Shown here piece by piece: positions 41,877-43,529 of a stretch of DNA of 43,529 nt (position 1 is the first letter of the stretch; every line of letters begins with the position of its first letter). The DNA is taken from the NCBI GenBank assembly GCA_027459785.1, contig DAIDGU010000086.1, positions 1 through 43,529 of the forward strand, in the 5' to 3' direction. The DNA comes from Ktedonobacteria bacterium (lineage in GTDB: Bacteria > Chloroflexota > Ktedonobacteria > Ktedonobacterales > JACDGC01). The notes under the pieces were generated by a model. It was not told the DNA's origin. It saw nothing but the letters and a program-made list of their open reading frames with translations, and did no database searches. The translations under genes and the position numbers were made by a program.

Positions 41877-42947
41877 CTAAGAATGGCTCTCCTCGTGCGC
41901 GCCGGCAAGTTCACTTACCGGAGTGGAGCTAGCGCCGGCTTCCAATACATCGGCCAAAGGAATATCAGCCAGTTGCTCGGCGAGATCATCGCCGAGCATG
42001 TCGGCCAACAGATCCGGCTGGCAAGCATCAGCTCGCACAGGCAGGGTCGCCACCTCGGCCTGCGCTTCCGGCACCGCACTCCCCGCCTCTTCCCCCGCCT
42101 CGTCAGCCAAAGGGATCACCTCCTCCGCTGGTGTGCCGCATTCCGCCACCACCCCACCCACATCAGCGTCCGCCTCGCCCCTCATTGCTGCTTCCGCTTC
42201 CGCCGTTGCACTCACGGCGCTCATGGCCGCAACTTCCGCCATTGGCTCGGTTGAGTTAGGGGCGCTGTCCTCCACCAAGGGAGGATCTTCCTCTGCTTCG
42301 GCTTGCGGCTCCTCGGCTAGAGCTATGCTTTCGTCAATGAGTGGCGCGGCGGATGCTTCCTCCGCCACGTCCTCTTCTAGTGGTTGCTCCTCAGCGTGCG
42401 GTTCTTCTGGTGTGAACTCGGCTGGCGCTGTATCGATCACCTCCTCGGTCAGCGCGGTGGTGCTGTAATCTTCTTGATGGGCAGTGATAATGGCGTCGGC
42501 CTCGTCGATCACATCCGCTGCTGGGACGAAATCCGCCACGTGCGGATGAGTGGCGAGGGCGATGGTCGTGACGGGAGCAGCTTTGGGCAGGTGCAGGGTC
42601 AGCAAGCCATCCACCAACCGCGCGTGGGCATCTTCCGCCGCGATGGCGGCGGGGAGCGCGATGGTGCGCGCATAGGACGTGCTGGGGCGTTCGCGGATGA
42701 GCCACTGCTGATCCTCAGCGACCGGCAGCAACTCCGCTTGAATCGTGATGAGGTTGCCCTGTGCTTGTACCACCACGTCTTCCGGCTGCATGCCGGGCAA
42801 CGCGGCGTGGAGGATGAAATGGTCCGCCGTTTCCAGCACGTCCACTGGTAACGGCTGGGAGGTCTGGGCTTCGCCGATGAGGCGATCCAGGATGTCGCGC
42901 AGTGCGGCGAGACCGCGCACCGCTTCGCTGTGGAAATCGAATGCCAT
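41877..42947 (-). CDS. Hsp20/alpha-crystallin-like protein with a long acidic tail
   Basis: This 356-aa protein starts with a small heat shock protein domain at about residues 35-135: VDVLETADHFILHAALPGM.PEDV matches the Hsp20 pattern, followed by ITIQAELLP and, at the end, ARLVDGLLTLHLPKA, the G-x-L motif. Small heat shock proteins hold unfolding proteins. The remaining 220 residues are almost entirely Glu, Ala, Asp, Pro and Val, with hardly any Lys; such a tail is unusual since normal members have 140-170 aa. GAAAGGA precedes ATG 42947. The frame is continuous, so the tail is not a frameshift product. No CIRCE-type operator is seen upstream. A function other than holdase is possible. Confidence 0.8.
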   Translation of the reverse strand: MAFDFHSEAVRGLAALRDILDRLIGEAQTSQPLPVDVLETADHFILHAALPGMQPEDVVVQAQGNLITIQAELLPVAEDQQWLIRERPSTSYARTIALPAAIAAEDAHARLVDGLLTLHLPKAAPVTTIALATHPHVADFVPAADVIDEADAIITAHQEDYSTTALTEEVIDTAPAEFTPEEPHAEEQPLEEDVAEEASAAPLIDESIALAEEPQAEAEEDPPLVEDSAPNSTEPMAEVAAMSAVSATAEAEAAMRGEADADVGGVVAECGTPAEEVIPLADEAGEEAGSAVPEAQAEVATLPVRADACQPDLLADMLGDDLAEQLADIPLADVLEAGASSTPVSELAGAHEESHS

Positions 42948-43395
42948 GTGTGTTCCTTTCAATCCTTTGCTGCAATCGACGCCGGGAGGAAATCCTTTCC
43001 ATGGTGCGCGCCCAGCATGAAACACACCGACAGCATGGTCGTATGGTCCGCTGAATATGGCGACACCACGGGCGGAGGGAGGTGGCTCCAAGCCTTGCCG
43101 CGAAGTCAGAGTGTGCCGCGTAGATTCAGAGGGGCCGTTTGCTGGCTAGTGCGCCATACCAGAGCGGGTGCGACCGCATGGCATAGCCTTTCCGGTGTGG
43201 AGGGCGCTCGCCGCGAGGGGTGGCCAGCACTGCTATTCCATCTGGGGAAAGCTACACTTTCATCATACGCAATCGCACAAGTGGCCCGATGGTCGCCAGG
43301 GCAGGGACGAACGGTGGTCGGGACGGATGCAGCACGGTTTATGGTCAACGCAAAAAGCTCTTCAATCACTCTGCCCCAAAACGGTCCTATAGAGC
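42948..43395. other. gap upstream of the Hsp20-like gene
   Basis: About 450 bases with no frame that has a convincing ribosome binding site or recognisable product on either strand. A promoter for the Hsp20-like gene must lie here on the minus strand, but I cannot pick hexamers with confidence. Confidence 0.35.
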
Positions 43396-43424
43396 TTGAC
43401 AAAGCGCCAAGGGGATGCGATACT
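43396..43424 (+). promoter_or_regulatory. strong promoter reading out of the window
   Basis: A perfect TTGACA at 43396-43401, a 17-base spacer and GATACT at 43419-43424 with TGC before it as extended -10. No gene is seen in the 105 bases that remain, so its target begins beyond the window end. Confidence 0.6.
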
Positions 43425-43508
43425 ATCAGAGCGCCCCCACGGCAACACACGCCAGGGGAAACGCGGTACCTGAACAAGTGAAGAACGCGAGCAAAACACA
43501 ACAGGAAA

Positions 43509-43529
43509 CCACGGTCACACCGACCGTGG
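43509..43529 (+). other. hairpin at the window end
   Basis: CCACGGTC pairs with GACCGTGG across ACACC, a perfect 8-bp stem ending at the last base. It would be in the leader of the transcript from the promoter at 43396. It could be the first part of a structured RNA or an attenuator; the sequence is cut off here. Confidence 0.5.

Overview
The window reads as a chromosomal segment of a GC-rich bacterium, most likely a member of Chloroflexota or a close relative. This rests on high GC, a Gram-positive-type LexA box, a zinc-type S14, an S12 with the insertion seen in Firmicutes, small proteins of kinds common in Chloroflexota and Cyanobacteria, and intergenic palindromes resembling those of such genomes. 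The phylum is an inference from gene content, not from a marker search.

Layout. 1-2330: a small secreted protein and a complete IS630-type insertion sequence whose transposase needs a -1 frameshift. 2524-8655: a single-chain MmeI-like restriction-modification enzyme, an isolated imidazolonepropionase (hutI) and an unknown protein with hydrophobic segments. 8851-11280: a PcrA/UvrD helicase. 11290-16100: a clearly AT-rich island with a two-gene operon, an adenine-methyltransferase-type protein of 1091 aa coupled to a 226-aa PD-(D/E)XK nuclease candidate. 16143-20766: an 83-aa protein, an isolated flagellin with a sigma-28-like promoter, ruvB behind a LexA box, and an overlapping pair of a 131-aa protein and an HNH nuclease. 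21090-24459: the str operon (rpsL, rpsG, fusA, without tuf), closed by a strong terminator. 24765-37399: the S10 and spc clusters (rpsJ to secY). 37781-39411: adk and map. 39571-42947: two paralogous proline-rich membrane proteins and an Hsp20-like protein with a long acidic tail.

The ribosomal block makes up about 40 percent of the window and keeps the ancestral gene order. It is cut into several probable transcripts by repeat-filled gaps: fusA/rpsJ, rpsJ/rplC, rpsE/rpmD, secY/adk and adk/map. Three families of dispersed palindromic repeats sit in these gaps, and at least one copy looks like a terminator.

The most unusual biology is in the ribosomal proteins. S3 and S5, neighbours at the mRNA entry site of the 30S subunit, both carry long Arg/Gly- and Pro-rich C-terminal tails. 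L4, L29 and S17 carry acidic tails, and L3 and L18 carry low-complexity insertions. The AT-rich methylase/nuclease pair is the best candidate for an incompletely described defence system. All functional calls come from reading motifs and gene order by eye; no database search was possible.
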